DNA of 64,000 nucleotides from Symsagittifera roscoffensis (GCF_963678635.1 NC_087063.1:42610759-42674758); one strand, 5' to 3'. Shown: positions 11,391 through 23,100, counted from the stretch's first letter. Notes: generated by a model from the letters alone, not told the origin. A program made the numbers and translations.

Positions 11391-11785
11391 GTTTCAGATA
11401 GAATCTCCAGGTAGCCTGATAAGTAACAAAACCTACGCAAGGCATCTTTTGATTTATTTTCGTTCTATATATCATGTTCCAACTTATAGTTACATAGTAT
11501 TCTCTAACTACGTCACTAAGCGACTGGAAAGAACTATGGCGCAGGATGGTTTTGCCCGCCTGCTATGATGGTTTTTCCCACCTCAAAGAGAACTGGTAGA
11601 GGATCTAGTGAGATAGCGGGCAAAACCATCCTGCGCCATAGTTCTTTCCAGTCGTTTATTAACGTAGTTAGGGAATAATATGTAACTAAAAGTTGGAATA
11701 TGATGTAAATAACGGAAATTAATTAAATGCTACCTTGCGTAGGTTTTGTTACTTATCAGGGTACGTGGAGATTCTATCGGAAACT
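11391..11785. mobile_element. Foldback (long inverted repeat) element
   Basis: Two inverted arms of about 170 bp (11391-11559 and 11615-11785) are separated by about 55 bp. The inner parts of the arms are nearly perfect (GAACTATGGCGCAGGATGG and its complement at 11623-11641), and the outer parts match with scattered changes (GATAGAATCTCC / GGAGATTCTATC). There is no coding capacity, so I call it a MITE or foldback transposon. A transcript through it would form a long double-stranded RNA. Confidence 0.85.
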
Positions 11786-13250
11786 CTATTATTTTTGCTC
11801 GCGATCTGAAATTTGTTTTGTAGTTTCCAATTTTCAGAACTATTATCATTTATTGTTATGAGGTATCTGAAATAAAATCTGAAAATTTAGAAACGTAATT
11901 TAATTTAGACTGGCTAAGAGAAAAAAATTTATTTCGCAAGAGCTTGCATATTTTTTTGCAGAATTCAGACCCCTAGTTTCAAAAAAATGTGACAATTTCA
12001 GCGCATTTTGATTCAAAAAGTAACGGGTCTAAATTCATCCAGTTCAAACAGAAATGAGCGTTTTTTTATTGAGCGCAACAAAATGTAAGAAGGGTAAATT
12101 GCAAGAGAACTTTTTAAAAAATTGTTTTGTCTCGTGGCTAAAATGAACGGTTTTTCTGTATAGAATCCAAGCTTCTCGAAAAATTTTCTGGAAATATTTA
12201 GCCTTAGATTCGACTAAAGAAAAAATTTAATCCACTAATTGGGGGTAAATTATTCTGAAAAGCTCAAAATGTATGACTGAGTTTTGATAATACCGAGAGT
12301 AAATGAGTAAATGAGTTCAAATCACGATTGGAATGGCTCCAATATTATACATGTCGATTTTTTTAGCATCCCGTTTTAGTTTTTAAATGATCTGCAGAGC
12401 ACAACTGGTACTTCCCACTACTTGTTGAAGGTAACAAGCAGTATATTAAACAATAATTAAAAATAATAAATGCTGTGAAGAAAGTTGTGGAAAAAAGTGA
12501 CCTGATAAAAAGTGACGTGAAAAAGTGATATTCCGATTCTTTATTGATTGATGGCCGAAATTGCGAAGGAACTTCGTTTACCGATGAGATTTGTTTCTAA
12601 ACTAAATTCTGTACCACAAAATAAATTTATTTCAGTGATTTTTTTTAAAGTTTCCCGGTTTCAAGAGAATGTGACTTGATATTTTCTCACTTAAGGCTAA
12701 ATTAGTGCTTTATCATAGAATGATCTGAGTCTTTCTTTTGCCTAAAGTTATTTCAACTTTTGTGATAGTTCAAGTTAAAAGGGGAAAAACATGAATATTT
12801 TACAGTACTTAAGCTTAAGAAATTCCTTCCGGAAAAATATTTTATTGTCCTACCATCTCAAATTCAATTTGATCGGAGTTTTCTGTCGAATTTACACATC
12901 AACCGATGTTGTCTTGGTTCATCGGCGTTTGATTTCAAGCGCGCTTAAGAGGTTCCGAGTAAATGAATATCGGAATCGAATGTGTTCAACTTTCTCTTTT
13001 CCATCCTTTTCCCGTGATAAATCTGTCTGAAAAGCGAAACGATAAAATTCCATTCATGCCTTTTTTCTCGAAAAAGGGAATTTTATGTAAAAATATTTTT
13101 GAATGCAAGCAAGCCAGCATATATAACCATAATAAGCTATTACAGTATAATTGTGACTACGATGTTAGGAATGGCTTTAGGTTGAGTCTGTTGATGATAT
13201 CATCCGCATATTGGGTTCTCAGTGGATATGCTATGAACACCAACATCGTC
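11786..13250. other. Gene-free region upstream of the second B-box gene
   Basis: AT-rich DNA. Frames at 12791-13030 and 12963-13277 overlap, lack domain-like composition and are not supported. A TCTTTCAG acceptor ends at 13256, before the next gene. Confidence 0.4.
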
Positions 13251-13301
13251 TTTCAGATCATATGCTTTGTTTACTGATTGATGCTAAATTTCACTATTGA
13301 G

Positions 13302-15173
13302 ATGGAGCCCACGGCTAAGCGCTTCAAATTAGAATGTGTAAGTTGCTCTAATTGTGGCGAAGAATTCGAATGTGATTTGCTGTTCAAGTGCAAAACTTGC
13401 GATTTAGCCGAATCTTGTGAAAATTGCGTGGCTCTCTGTCATAAAGAACATGACATAATTGACTTCTCGGGACTTGATCCCGTAGTTTGCCCGAAGCACA
13501 AACGAGTGGGCAACGATTTCTGTGGAGAATGCAAACAGGTTTTCTGCTGTTTATGTTGGCGAGATCATAAAAATCACGAAAAGTATATGACCGTGACAGA
13601 TCTGAAAATATGTACCAAAAGAAAGTTTAAAAAGTTGGTTGCGGAGTTGGAAATCAAAGAAAACAGCGTTATTCAAAAGGGCAATGAGCTTCGAAAAAGT
13701 CTGAACGAACAGAAACAAGGACGGGAAATTATTCGACAATCGTGTAAGTCAATGATTTTCAGTGTCAAGAATGTTCTAGAAAAGGAAGTTAGCCTTTTTG
13801 ACGATTATGTAGGCAATGTCAAAAAGCAAAACTTAATTCTGTCTGAAATTCAAAAATTGAAGGAACAAGTTTCAAATGTTTCAAAATTGCCGGTGGGAGA
13901 ATTAGTCTCCATAATTCCTTGCTTGCAGCAGGAGGTATCCAAACTCTCAAAAAAGCAACAGTTTGAAACAAATTCGAACTTGGAAAGGTACTCGAATGCA
14001 GTCGAACATTTGATCTCGCAGCTGAAACATGAGTTTTATCAGAAGTTTGGGCAGCCCGAGGAGTCTCGAACAGACGATACTGAATCACAATCTAGTGGGT
14101 TTGAAAGTTTCGAGTCAAATGAGAGTGGCTTTGTGAATTTGCAAGCCGACAGGTCACCTGAAGCCGATGAAACTCATCACGAAGTTGCACGCAATGACAT
14201 GTCAAATGACGAGCAAGATGTTGATGAAACAAATTCCAATCTCGTAGCGACTGTCAAGGAAGTTCCCCGCTCTAGCTCGTTGTATTTTGTGGGCTGCTTC
14301 ATTAATAATTTCTATAAGGTAGAATTGACGTGCGAAGGTCTAGTAAAGTTTTCTGATTGTTTAATCGACGAGGAATCAAAAGAATTTACAGAGAAGTTCT
14401 TGGGCGAGTTTCTACTTTCTGATGCGTCTCATAAAATTGAGCATGTTTATGCAATTGATCACATTCGCTTTAGAATCTTGGTCCTTACTGAAGCTAAAGA
14501 AGTTTTCATTTTTGATAGCCATACTCACAAAACTGACATCATCACATATCCTGCCTATGATCACTTTCTATGGCCGTATTGCCTTAACTTAGTCACAATT
14601 CACTGGGCCTATTGGAATCCCGGTGAAAAGATGATTTGTTTTCCTCATAGAAATGATCTTCGTGTGCCTTGTCTTGCTAAGCCAACTATACACATGGTAA
14701 TTAGCGCCTATCTCTGTTGTTTCTTTGACCTTGAATCAAAAAATTTAATTCGAGTTCGAATTGATCCCAAAATTAAAGCTCCCGTAGAGGTCATACCTCA
14801 TGAAGAACATGGAATGGACAGAGTTGACATGGTGTCCTATCCATTTTGGCGGGACAAAATGGCTTTGTGGGACATGGAAAGGAAGTGCATATCGGTTCTG
14901 GAAAAATGCAAGATGAGTCCAAATGTGCCTTGGAGCGTGTTGAAAATCATTTTCTGGAACACTGGGTATGAGACTCTGACAACGAAAATTAGACCCGACC
15001 TGACTCTGATGTTTATTCCGGCTGTAGAAATAGTACATAGTACAGAGGTTGCGGGAAAATCACGAGATGTGACAGATAGTGCATCTGCTGGTACGGAAAC
15101 GTGTCAGAAGTTTGTTTTTGTAGCGACTGATTTGGTGGAGGAGAAAAAGTCAACTATAATCAAAAGTGAGTGA
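13302..15173 (+). CDS. B-box zinc-finger/coiled-coil protein, paralogue 2
   Basis: An intronless frame of 623 residues, paralogous along its whole length to the gene at 6898. I chose the ATG at 13302 (GAGATGG, good context, MEPTAKR start); an in-frame ATG at 13281 would add seven residues. The first Cys/His module is C15, C18, C30, C33, C39, C42, H47, H50. The B-box type 2 is C63, H66, C74, C77, C82, C85, H89, H92. A coiled-coil stretch (about 95-250) and an acidic Ser/Glu-rich linker follow, then the shared C-terminal region (about 325-580) with FLWPYCLN, HWAYWN, RVRIDPKI and SYPFW blocks. The linker is the least conserved part. Function unknown; a scaffold or regulatory role is inference from the architecture. 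No RING and no recognised NHL or SPRY domain. Confidence 0.85.
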   Translation: MEPTAKRFKLECVSCSNCGEEFECDLLFKCKTCDLAESCENCVALCHKEHDIIDFSGLDPVVCPKHKRVGNDFCGECKQVFCCLCWRDHKNHEKYMTVTDLKICTKRKFKKLVAELEIKENSVIQKGNELRKSLNEQKQGREIIRQSCKSMIFSVKNVLEKEVSLFDDYVGNVKKQNLILSEIQKLKEQVSNVSKLPVGELVSIIPCLQQEVSKLSKKQQFETNSNLERYSNAVEHLISQLKHEFYQKFGQPEESRTDDTESQSSGFESFESNESGFVNLQADRSPEADETHHEVARNDMSNDEQDVDETNSNLVATVKEVPRSSSLYFVGCFINNFYKVELTCEGLVKFSDCLIDEESKEFTEKFLGEFLLSDASHKIEHVYAIDHIRFRILVLTEAKEVFIFDSHTHKTDIITYPAYDHFLWPYCLNLVTIHWAYWNPGEKMICFPHRNDLRVPCLAKPTIHMVISAYLCCFFDLESKNLIRVRIDPKIKAPVEVIPHEEHGMDRVDMVSYPFWRDKMALWDMERKCISVLEKCKMSPNVPWSVLKIIFWNTGYETLTTKIRPDLTLMFIPAVEIVHSTEVAGKSRDVTDSASAGTETCQKFVFVATDLVEEKKSTIIKSE

Positions 15174-16117
15174 GTATGTGTACTTGTCTGAGACAAACTT
15201 ATCCGACTCTGTATCCTAAATTGAAACTATTTACTAGCTATTATGCGATTATAATCGTAATAATAGCCTCATTGCAGTTGAACTTCTGAGAAGTTATATG
15301 AAGGTTTGTCAATCGATCTGTTTGGCATCACATCATCAAGTTGCAGTATAAATTGAATGTGATTTTTCAAAAATCTTGAATTTCTTGCCATTATCTTTCA
15401 TTTTTTATTTCTAATGATCATTTCACAAAGAGGGCATCTACTTAAATTGTGATATCTGATTATGTATTGTGATTAAGTATCTGAGTTTGATCCGCTGCTG
15501 TTGAATCTCTGTTTTGCTAGTCGCAAGAAAATGATGGTCTCCAATTGGGAAAGTTCGGCTTAAAGTTTCAAATAGTAATTTTTGGAAGTGTAACCTTCCC
15601 AAAAAATCTGCCTTTTTGAAAAAAACGGCTGACATGCATTTTCGTAAAGCGGCTGACATGTCTTTGTGAAACTTAGATTCAATTTCAGCTTCAAGTCATG
15701 TGAAGTAGTTTCTGAGCTAATCCCACGGTGTTATGAAATAACGTTATTTTTTCAAACAGGATCGTCGATGTCGACAGTGCTTATGATCTTTTACTTTCAT
15801 GAGTAGAACTGTTTTCATTCTCAAGTTGTTAAATTAGTTAGAATTGATGAATTAACAATTTCAATGTTTTAGAAACGCACAATCCAATTCTCTGCCATTG
15901 ATGTGCAAATTTTGCAATTTATATTTTTGTTTTGTTTTTCAAGCGTAATTTTGAAGCTCCGTCAACTAGGCCGAGATATCTAAGATATTTTATATGGGAG
16001 ACAAAAAAGAAACAGGTTTTCCAGCATTTCATTTGCGAGAGCTCTCATCCTGTACTAAAAATTTGTAGGAAATTGACCTTGCTATACTCTGAAACATCAG
16101 TGACTTCTCAGCCCTTC
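15174..16117. other. Gene-free region with one short palindrome
   Basis: A near-perfect palindrome, CTATTATGCGATTATAATCG then TAATAATAG, lies at 15237-15265. The remainder is AT-rich with no supported gene. Confidence 0.4.
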
Positions 16118-16188
16118 TTTTTTGGTCTAATGGTAAATTGTGTTTCTTGGGAGCCTTAGGTGTGCGGTTCGAGTTTCTGCTGGACCTT
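16118..16188 (+). repeat. tRNA-Pro-like SINE head, interrupted by the MULE
   Basis: Box A TTGGTCTAATGG (16122-16133), an anticodon-loop-like TCTTGGGAG and box B CGGTTCGAGTTTC (16165-16177) resemble a tRNA-Pro. It is followed by GGACC and a T-tract, as in other tRNA-like modules here. The T-tract (GTTTTTTG) is where the MULE inserted; the element's continuation appears after 18339. Confidence 0.55.
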
Positions 16189-16196
16189 GTTTTTTG
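16189..16196 (+). repeat. Left target-site duplication of the MULE
   Basis: GTTTTTTG here is repeated exactly at 18332-18339, on either side of the element. Eight bases fits the 8-11 bp known for MULEs. Low complexity lowers certainty a little. Confidence 0.65.
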
Positions 16197-18331
16197 GGTG
16201 TCAGGACAAAAGATACCATACCAAAAGCTCCCATGACAAAAGATACCATACCAAAAGATCCCTTGTATAAAAATCGCCCATACCATAAAATCCCATGCCA
16301 ATTAAGAAGATCCCATGAATTATGAACAAAAATCTTGATCAAAGTGTAAGCAGAAATAAATCTAGAGTAATGATATCTCAATTAGGTTCTCGCTATTGAA
16401 AAACAATGCAAATTTAAGATAACTAAATTTAAACTGGACTCATTTTTGGGATTAACATAGTGCCAATATGTGTTTAATTTAGTGTTAATATGGCGTTGAA
16501 TTAAAACAACTTAATTGAAAATGTATACACTGCATTCATTATCTCCCTCTTTAACTCATTGATACGTCAAAAATGAATTCTTTTACTTGGGGAACCTCAC
16601 AAAAAGGCCAAACTCTGATTATTCTTGATGGCCATGAATTTCAAAAGAAACGCGATACGAAGACAACGACACACTGGCGCTGCAGCAAATGGAGATCGTA
16701 TAAATGCCCGAAAACTTTGATCACTTCTGGGAGCGATATAATCTCACAGAGCAACGAGCATAGTCATGAGCTCAACGCAGGACGCTCAGAAGCTCGGCAA
16801 CTAGTTCAACAAATGAAGGAGACAGTTAGGAATCAATTAAATCCAGTAAACAGCCAGATAATTGCAGCTAGTTTGCAATTGGTGCAGGACGAAAAAGCAA
16901 CCCAACTGTCTTTGCCCTCCCGGTCGGAACTTTAAACAGAAGTAAACAAACGACATCCCTGCCCACTATTGCCAGAGATGACCGTCATTTCGAAATACCC
17001 GATCGTTTTAAGCAATTTTGTCTTTTTGATAGCGGAAAACAAGATACGGAACATCCAGATTGGCGGGTTTTATCCACCTTGCGTCTAAGCTCTGCTTAGC
17101 AATAAGCGTTTATCAACCTATAACAAATTCCTAACCGCACTCAAATCGCTTATCGGTGACGTAACCCCGGAAAGAATTTTGATCGACTTTGAAATTGCGG
17201 CTCTGAGTGCTTTTACCTCTCATTACGAAACTGACATTAAGGGATGCTATTTTCACCTCTGTCAGAGCTTTATGCGAAAAATATCCGAATTGGGCCTTAA
17301 AAAGACGTACGAATCAAACAGCGAGCTAGTCTTAGCGCTGAATATGATTCCTGCGCTTAGTTTTGTGCCGGAGTCAAAAGTGGAAATCGGGTTCGACCTA
17401 GTCATTGAGGAAATATGCAGTGTGGCTACCAAACTGGATATTTCACAAAACGATCTCGAAAAATTAGACGAGCTCACTGCTTATTTCCAAAAAACGTACA
17501 TTAGAGGGGATTTGATTGGCCGAAAAACACTTTTTCCTATTTCTCTTTGGAACCATTATCAAAATGCTGTGTGTGGTCTAGCCCGAACCACAAATGCAGT
17601 TGAAGGGTGGCGTCTAGGTGTAACCGCTTTGTTTCAAGGCAGCCATCCTTCAATACATACGCTTCTCGAAAAAATTCAACTAGATTCCTACAATCAAAAG
17701 TTCAACATTTTGAAGGCATCCAGCGGCACTATCAACTTATCCCGGAAGAAGTGCTGTGATCTGAATGAAAAAGTTCAACAGATAACAAGTTCATACACAG
17801 ACTCTAACTTATTGTCTTATATCCGTTCACTTGCCCATTTAACCTATTAAACTTTGTTTTAGTTTTTGCCTAATTTTTCCTAAATTTAAATTTGTTGGAT
17901 CAACTTTTTTATAGACGTCTCCTTGCACCCTCCCGGAGAACGCCGAAACGCAATACTACGACTCGCATTCGAAAATGCTGTCTCTAGCAATTTGATCCCA
18001 GAGCAGTTGCTCTTATTTGCGGGACGCTAGGTTGGGGGTAGGGGCCTGACGGCCCTTTGAGTATTGCGCCTAGCGAAAAAAAGTTGATCAAAATTGAGAA
18101 TTGATATTTTGTATCAAATAGAATTTTGCCGTTTCTTTGATTTTAACCGACGCTTTGTTTTGGCTTTGATCGATTAACCGCTTTTTTTCAATTCTCAGTT
18201 TCTTTGTTATTTTATTATGGTATCTTATGTCGTGGGCGATTTTAGAACGAGGTATCTTTTGGAATGGTATCTTATTGACTGGGATCTTCTCGTTTGGGAT
18301 CTTAAGGCAAGGGATCTTTTGTCATGTAACC
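16197..18331 (+). mobile_element. MULE (Mutator-like) DNA transposon
   Basis: The 2,135-bp element starts GGTGTCAGGACAAAAGAT and ends with the complement of GGTTACATGACAAAAGAT. Both ends contain runs of subterminal repeats built on GATACCATACCAAAAG or GGGATCTTTTG (16204-16320 and 18213-18325), a typical MULE feature. It is flanked by the 8-bp duplication GTTTTTTG and carries a broken FLYWCH/transposase gene. It sits inside a tRNA-like repeat, so the order of insertion is clear. Confidence 0.85.
16573..17850 (+). pseudogene. FLYWCH zinc-finger / MULE transposase, degenerate
   Basis: The N-terminal part (16573-16935) is a FLYWCH-type zinc finger: a Phe-rich start, a WRCSKW segment, a later Cys and a HSH pair. 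The C-terminal part has the MULE transposase blocks DFEIAALSAF, GCYFHLCQSF and the TTNAVEGW segment, with open frame to the stop at 17848. In between, stops at 16933 and 17086 interrupt the same frame. A family-like FCLFDSG segment near 17019 lies in another frame, and the region with the first catalytic Asp (DGTF-type) is absent. The gene is therefore broken by stops, a frameshift and an internal deletion and cannot make an active transposase. Confidence 0.85.
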
Positions 18332-18339
18332 GTTTTTTG
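18332..18339 (+). repeat. Right target-site duplication of the MULE
   Basis: An exact copy of the GTTTTTTG at 16189-16196. Confidence 0.65.
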
Positions 18340-18545
18340 TATCTAAACTTGGATGTTTTTTCTGAGAAATTTTGAATGGTCAGACTATCGCTGGTCTGCT
18401 TTATTTCCGACGGCTCACCTTCCTAAGCATGTAATTATTTTTCACCGATTTATAGTGCTTTATCTAATATTTTTAAAGATGCAGGTATTTAATTTTTAAG
18501 GTTTCTTGTATAATTTCCTTTTTCAGTTTTTGTTCTAAAATTATT

Positions 18546-18944
18546 TGTGCTATATCATTTTTTTGACTTGTTTGCCTAAAATTGAGTTTTCAAAGAATCT
18601 GTTTTTTTTTTGAAAAAAAAAACATTTTTTAGCGGCTTCAGTTTCATTTTCCGGTCACTTAGTTTCACCATTATGATAGTAATTGCTTCATGACAGTTAG
18701 CCCAACGTTGAAAAAATGTGAGTTTTGGTGGTTCGGGTGACTAAAATTTTTTTCGCCTCAGCGGACGTCTGACCGAGTATTGTCTGCCTAGTTACCGCTG
18801 GGTAAATTTTAAGTTAGTGCTTATTTGACGCTGTGCAATATCATTTTTGACTTGTTTGCGTAAAATTGAGTTTTCAAAAAATCTGTTTTTCTTAAAAACA
18901 TTTTTTAGCGGCTTCAATTTCATTTTCCGGTCACTTAGTTTCAG
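18546..18944 (+). repeat. Two-copy direct repeat, period 286 bp
   Basis: 18546-18668 and 18832-18944 match closely, sharing GACTTGTTTGC, AAAATTGAGTTTTCAAA, AGCGGCTTCA and CCGGTCACTTAGTTTCA. They differ mainly in the lengths of T and A runs. Confidence 0.8.
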
Positions 18945-19819
18945 CTGACTTGGGCTTCATTATGGTCGAGGGTAATTATGCTCGACCTTTGTCGAAGTTA
19001 AAAAAACTTCTGGTATGACTAGATTCTAATAAACAGTGAAATTTACTTATGCGTAAGAGAAGGCATAATGATTTTTAAGGCACTTTGCGATCCTGCGTAC
19101 GATTTCAGAAATAATGTTATGCAAATTTAGAGCTGATGGTAATTTTAATGTACTTATTATAAGATTTCTTAGAGAACATTATGCTCTTACTTTTCGTCTA
19201 AAGATTAGGCTGAATTACGAAGAAATTTCGGAAAAGTTTTCTTAACACCGAGGCAACTCTTTTGAGTTTTTCTTAGAATCCAATTCACGGCCAACAGAAC
19301 TGTAATATGTTACTACATTAGACTCCCTTACTGCTTTAGTTGAAGTACTTAAACTCGAATGAAAATAATTTAACCCTACGCCTCAGCTCTTTCCGGTGAC
19401 TTCATGGCTTGGTCGGAAAGAAAAGGGACTGGTATTTCGTGTTGTGAATTTAAACTGATATGTGATTTTGTAAATACTGAAGTTTTCAAAATTAGTTTCA
19501 GTTTGTTTTTCTATACTGCTCAAACCTATCGGCGTCATAGTGTTAGTGTTTCCCATCAAGATCTGTATATATTTAGCCTCAGTCGAGGTCGCGGCTCGTT
19601 TTTGCGACTATTTGAAAAATGTGGATGAACTTTATATTCGGTTGTTTTAATTTTTTCTTTGTTTTCCACGCTTAATCAGGTACCAAAAAATGTCATCGAA
19701 ATTGGCCGAGTAATATACGAAATTGAAGTCCTTTTAGTCATGATTTGAATGACATTAAACATTTTTCTCAGTATCGAGAAAAACTGGTTTAAGTTTTTGA
19801 TTTTAATTCAATTTTGAGC
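18945..19819. other. Gene-free region
   Basis: AT-rich DNA; a small frame at 19404-19628 is not supported by any recognisable motif. Confidence 0.35.
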
Positions 19820-20950
19820 AAATAAAGCGAGCGCGCAGGCATACAACAATCTAACTGTGCTTAATTTAAACCCTGTAAAGTTGCTTTTTGCAAATAAAAT
19901 TGCTTTTGAGTTTTTAGCGCCATTTTTCGAACCAAAAAATTCAAAAGTTTTGCTTTTTATTCTTGTAACTTTTCTTTAAAATTTTTGGTCCAATTCGCTT
20001 ATTTTACTATGACTGCCGAATATGCCTGAAAATAGTTTAACTTAGATCCTTTTATCACACGACATAGAAAAAAAACACTTTTTTGAAAATTTTTTTTTAT
20101 AGTTTTTTAAAGAATATGGTCGGAGCGTTCTATGCTACTTGCACAGTATCCTGCTATCCTTGTTTCTTTTTATCTTTGTTACTTCTTTGGACACTAAGTT
20201 AACGTTTTAATAAATCAAAGGAGTTTCGCATGATGAGTAGATCGGCTGTACTAAACAAATTTTTCTGCATGTTTCATATAATTTCACCTACCATATCCTA
20301 AAGCAGGCAACTTTCCTATAAAGTAGAAAAATGTAGCTCTTGTATTCAAAATTTTTGGCCTTTTACTCTTGGAGGTAACTAGTGTGCCTAGGATACAAAG
20401 GGCCTTGGCTCGAATCTTACACGGATCTGTTTTTTAAACGGGAATTTTTTGTTCAATTTATTTTTTCAGTCTATCAATTGTCCTATTATGTCTTGTCGGC
20501 TTATTTGCCACATCTTACAATTGTTGTTTTTAAATCAATTTTATCCATTTTGCTTGCATTGTTTTGATTTGTTCCTCGAATTTTAAATTTTGTTGTACCT
20601 TTTTTTGCTTGAAAATTCTATTCGGCCATGTTTCTATTGGCTTTCTGACCTCATTTTGGGGTCCTTTCAAGGGAAACAGAAATGTCTCATTCCCCTCCGC
20701 ACTTTGTAATTTGGTTTTATTTTTACATACATAAAAAATTTTAAAAATATTTTTGAATTTAAAAAGAAATTTCGGCTTGGAGAGTGTCAGCGCAGATATT
20801 TTTCGGCTTTGTCACGCCTTGATTAATTTTGTTCTGATGCTGATTTTGCACTCTATTGTTTTGGCATTTTTTCACAACTATCCTCATTCATTTTAATAGA
20901 TCTACTTGTATTGCAAGTAGTGCGAAGCCCAGCTTAGCCACTGTGTAAAA
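19820..20950 (+). repeat. ATTACAC-family element (copy with preserved 3' end)
   Basis: Left-part similarity (TTGCAAATAAAATTGC near 19888) and a right end (GTGCGAAGCCCAGCTTAGCC then ACTGTGTAA, ending near 20950) match the copies at 1112 and 53031. It contains a tRNA-like module at 20368. The left terminus is not clear, so the start is approximate. Confidence 0.4.
20368..20425 (+). repeat. tRNA-like module
   Basis: Box B-like TTGGCTCGAATC (20405-20416) with a weak box A-like segment before it, then GGATCTGTTTTTTAAACGGG, closely similar to the sequence after the module at 53463. Confidence 0.4.
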
Positions 20951-21436
20951 TAATGTAATTATACTATGAAAATGGAAGAAATTGCGATAAGGGGAAAGTT
21001 GCTGAAGACAACCATTGCACTTTTTTAGATGGTCGATAGATAGAAAATTTTGAAGCCAAATAAACTGTGAAGTTTCGATTATTTAGGGTGCATGTTTTCT
21101 TTTCATGCAAAATCTGATGTTTTATCGCGCTCTAGTTTCAGAGCTTTTTTTCAGAGCTCGAGTGTTTTGGGAGGCTTATTTGATGAAAAGAGCATAAATG
21201 AATTTACGAAACGGAAGACCAATTAGGCTCTATTGGTCTAAGTTCTAGAAAATTTGCTTAAACTGAAGCTAGACTTGAAATTTTAAAAGTGGATTCGAAG
21301 TTTAATTACGCTAGCGATTCAAATTTCGTTATCAATTCGGAATTTACACTTTTTCAGGTCAACAACTGACTCAGCAAAGTCACTTGAATCATTTGACACT
21401 GTGGCTCTTAAAATCAATCTCAAGGGATCAATACGC

Positions 21437-21509
21437 ACATGTGGTGTAGAGGTGATGCGCATACTTGTGAAAAACAAGGTACGTTGTGCAAATCTGGCCA
21501 GAACCTGTT
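21437..21509 (+). repeat. tRNA-like module
   Basis: Box A TGGTGTAGAGGTGATGCGC (21442-21460) is good; box B (TTGTGCAAATC) is degenerate. It is followed by AACCTGTTTTTTTTGTAAAC, the oligo-T tail shared with other modules. Confidence 0.45.
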
Positions 21510-23100
21510 TTTTTTGTAAACCTAAAATTTTCCGCTTTTGTTTGTCTGCTGATTTTCATCGATTTATTGAAATTATTTGTCAATCACGGTGTTTGACTGT
21601 CGTTGACGCATTTTTAACTGTAAATGAAAAGCTGTTGATTTTTTTCCGGCACTGAGCAAGTAATTGCAATTCAAGAAACTTTGCTGAATTTTTTTTATTT
21701 AAAAAAAATTGCATGTTTTCATTTACAATTTTGAAAGTTTTTTGGTCGTTGAATTCCTATGTTTTCCAAAGGAAACTAATTGATAACCCGGTCTCTGAAA
21801 TTTTTTGAAATTTTGGTTCTTTTCGAGTAAAATAAATTAAAAAACTATATATTTATATGCCAGTACCACGGCGTGAAAAATGTGAGTATCATCATGCGTC
21901 ACAAATGTTTCCTTCGTTTGATTTGAATTTGTTTAATGTGCTTTAATGAATCAAAAGGTTTAGAAAGCGGCTAGATTGCACTTTTTCATTTTTCGAATTT
22001 TCAAACTTCGAAATTAGAAAAAGAAATCCCGCTTAATCTGCGCCTGATGGGAATCGTTTTGGACTAAATTGAGTGTAACCCGATGGTTAATTCGGGTGTC
22101 CTATATTATTTTTTGTCTGTGTGTTTTTGTTGTTTTTTATTTGCGCTGGGAGAAGGTGGTTGTATTTGTTAATAGAGATTTTTTAGCAGATTAAAGAAGA
22201 AGTAAGTATATTTGCATGTTTGGTGCTAATTTCTGTCTTTTGTCATATCCTTATTGAAATCTGTTTGACAAATGGCATGAAACTTCATTTTGCCTGTTTG
22301 AATTGCGCGGATCTTAGTTTTATTCAATTTACACTGGGCGGAAGCAAAGAGTTTTTGTTCCGGACACGTCACGAACTGACGAGGGAACTGTGGTATAGAA
22401 TGGATTTTTCCGCCCTTTTGTGACCAAGATAGATCAATTGTGTTATCATATTAGCGTTTTCTCAGCCGTGGGTATAATTATAAAACAGATGTCTCATTTC
22501 CAGACGAATTCCTAAGTTTTTTTTAGCTGTAATGATCTCGCTTTCTTGCTGAAATCAATCAGGTCGGAGCATTCTGTGCTACCAACACAGCAACAGACTT
22601 CACTTGTTAAGTTAAAAGAACAAAAATGGTTTTCATTTATATAGGTTTGGATGATTTTTGTTCATTTTTTTCAAGGAAATTTTCTTTTTCGCGGTTTGAC
22701 TTGATTTTTTTTAAAGTTCAGTTCATTTCCTTAGTTAAACGGAAGACAAAAACCACTATTGAATACCAAAAGTGTAAAGGTCACTAAAAACGTGATCCAC
22801 TTCTAGTTAGTTTTGAAAATGCATGTTAATTTTCAGATTTCCAGCGGAATATAAAAATTACTTATTGACCCAGTTTGTTTTTTTTTCGGTTCATTGAATT
22901 TTCCAACTGTCTCTTGGCTATGTTTAAAATTTATCAAAGTTCAAGGACTCTTCCAATATATCGGCTCAAACCACGCCCATTAAAAGCGACGAAGTTGAAA
23001 ATCTCTGTGCTACTTGCTCAACAAGTGGCAATTCTTGCTTTTATTAGCGAGAGCCAGTACCTAGTTTAATGATTTTTTAGTACATTGTATGTTAACGTAT
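21510..23100. other. Gene-free region upstream of UROD
   Basis: T-rich DNA with SINE-like debris and no supported frame. A CGATGGTTAATTCG segment at 22081 is a possible further tRNA relic. Confidence 0.35.

Noticed and set aside
12791-13277. Two overlapping frames before the second B-box gene
   Set aside because: No domain, unlike codon use, and a splice acceptor lies within the second; likely untranslated leader or chance.
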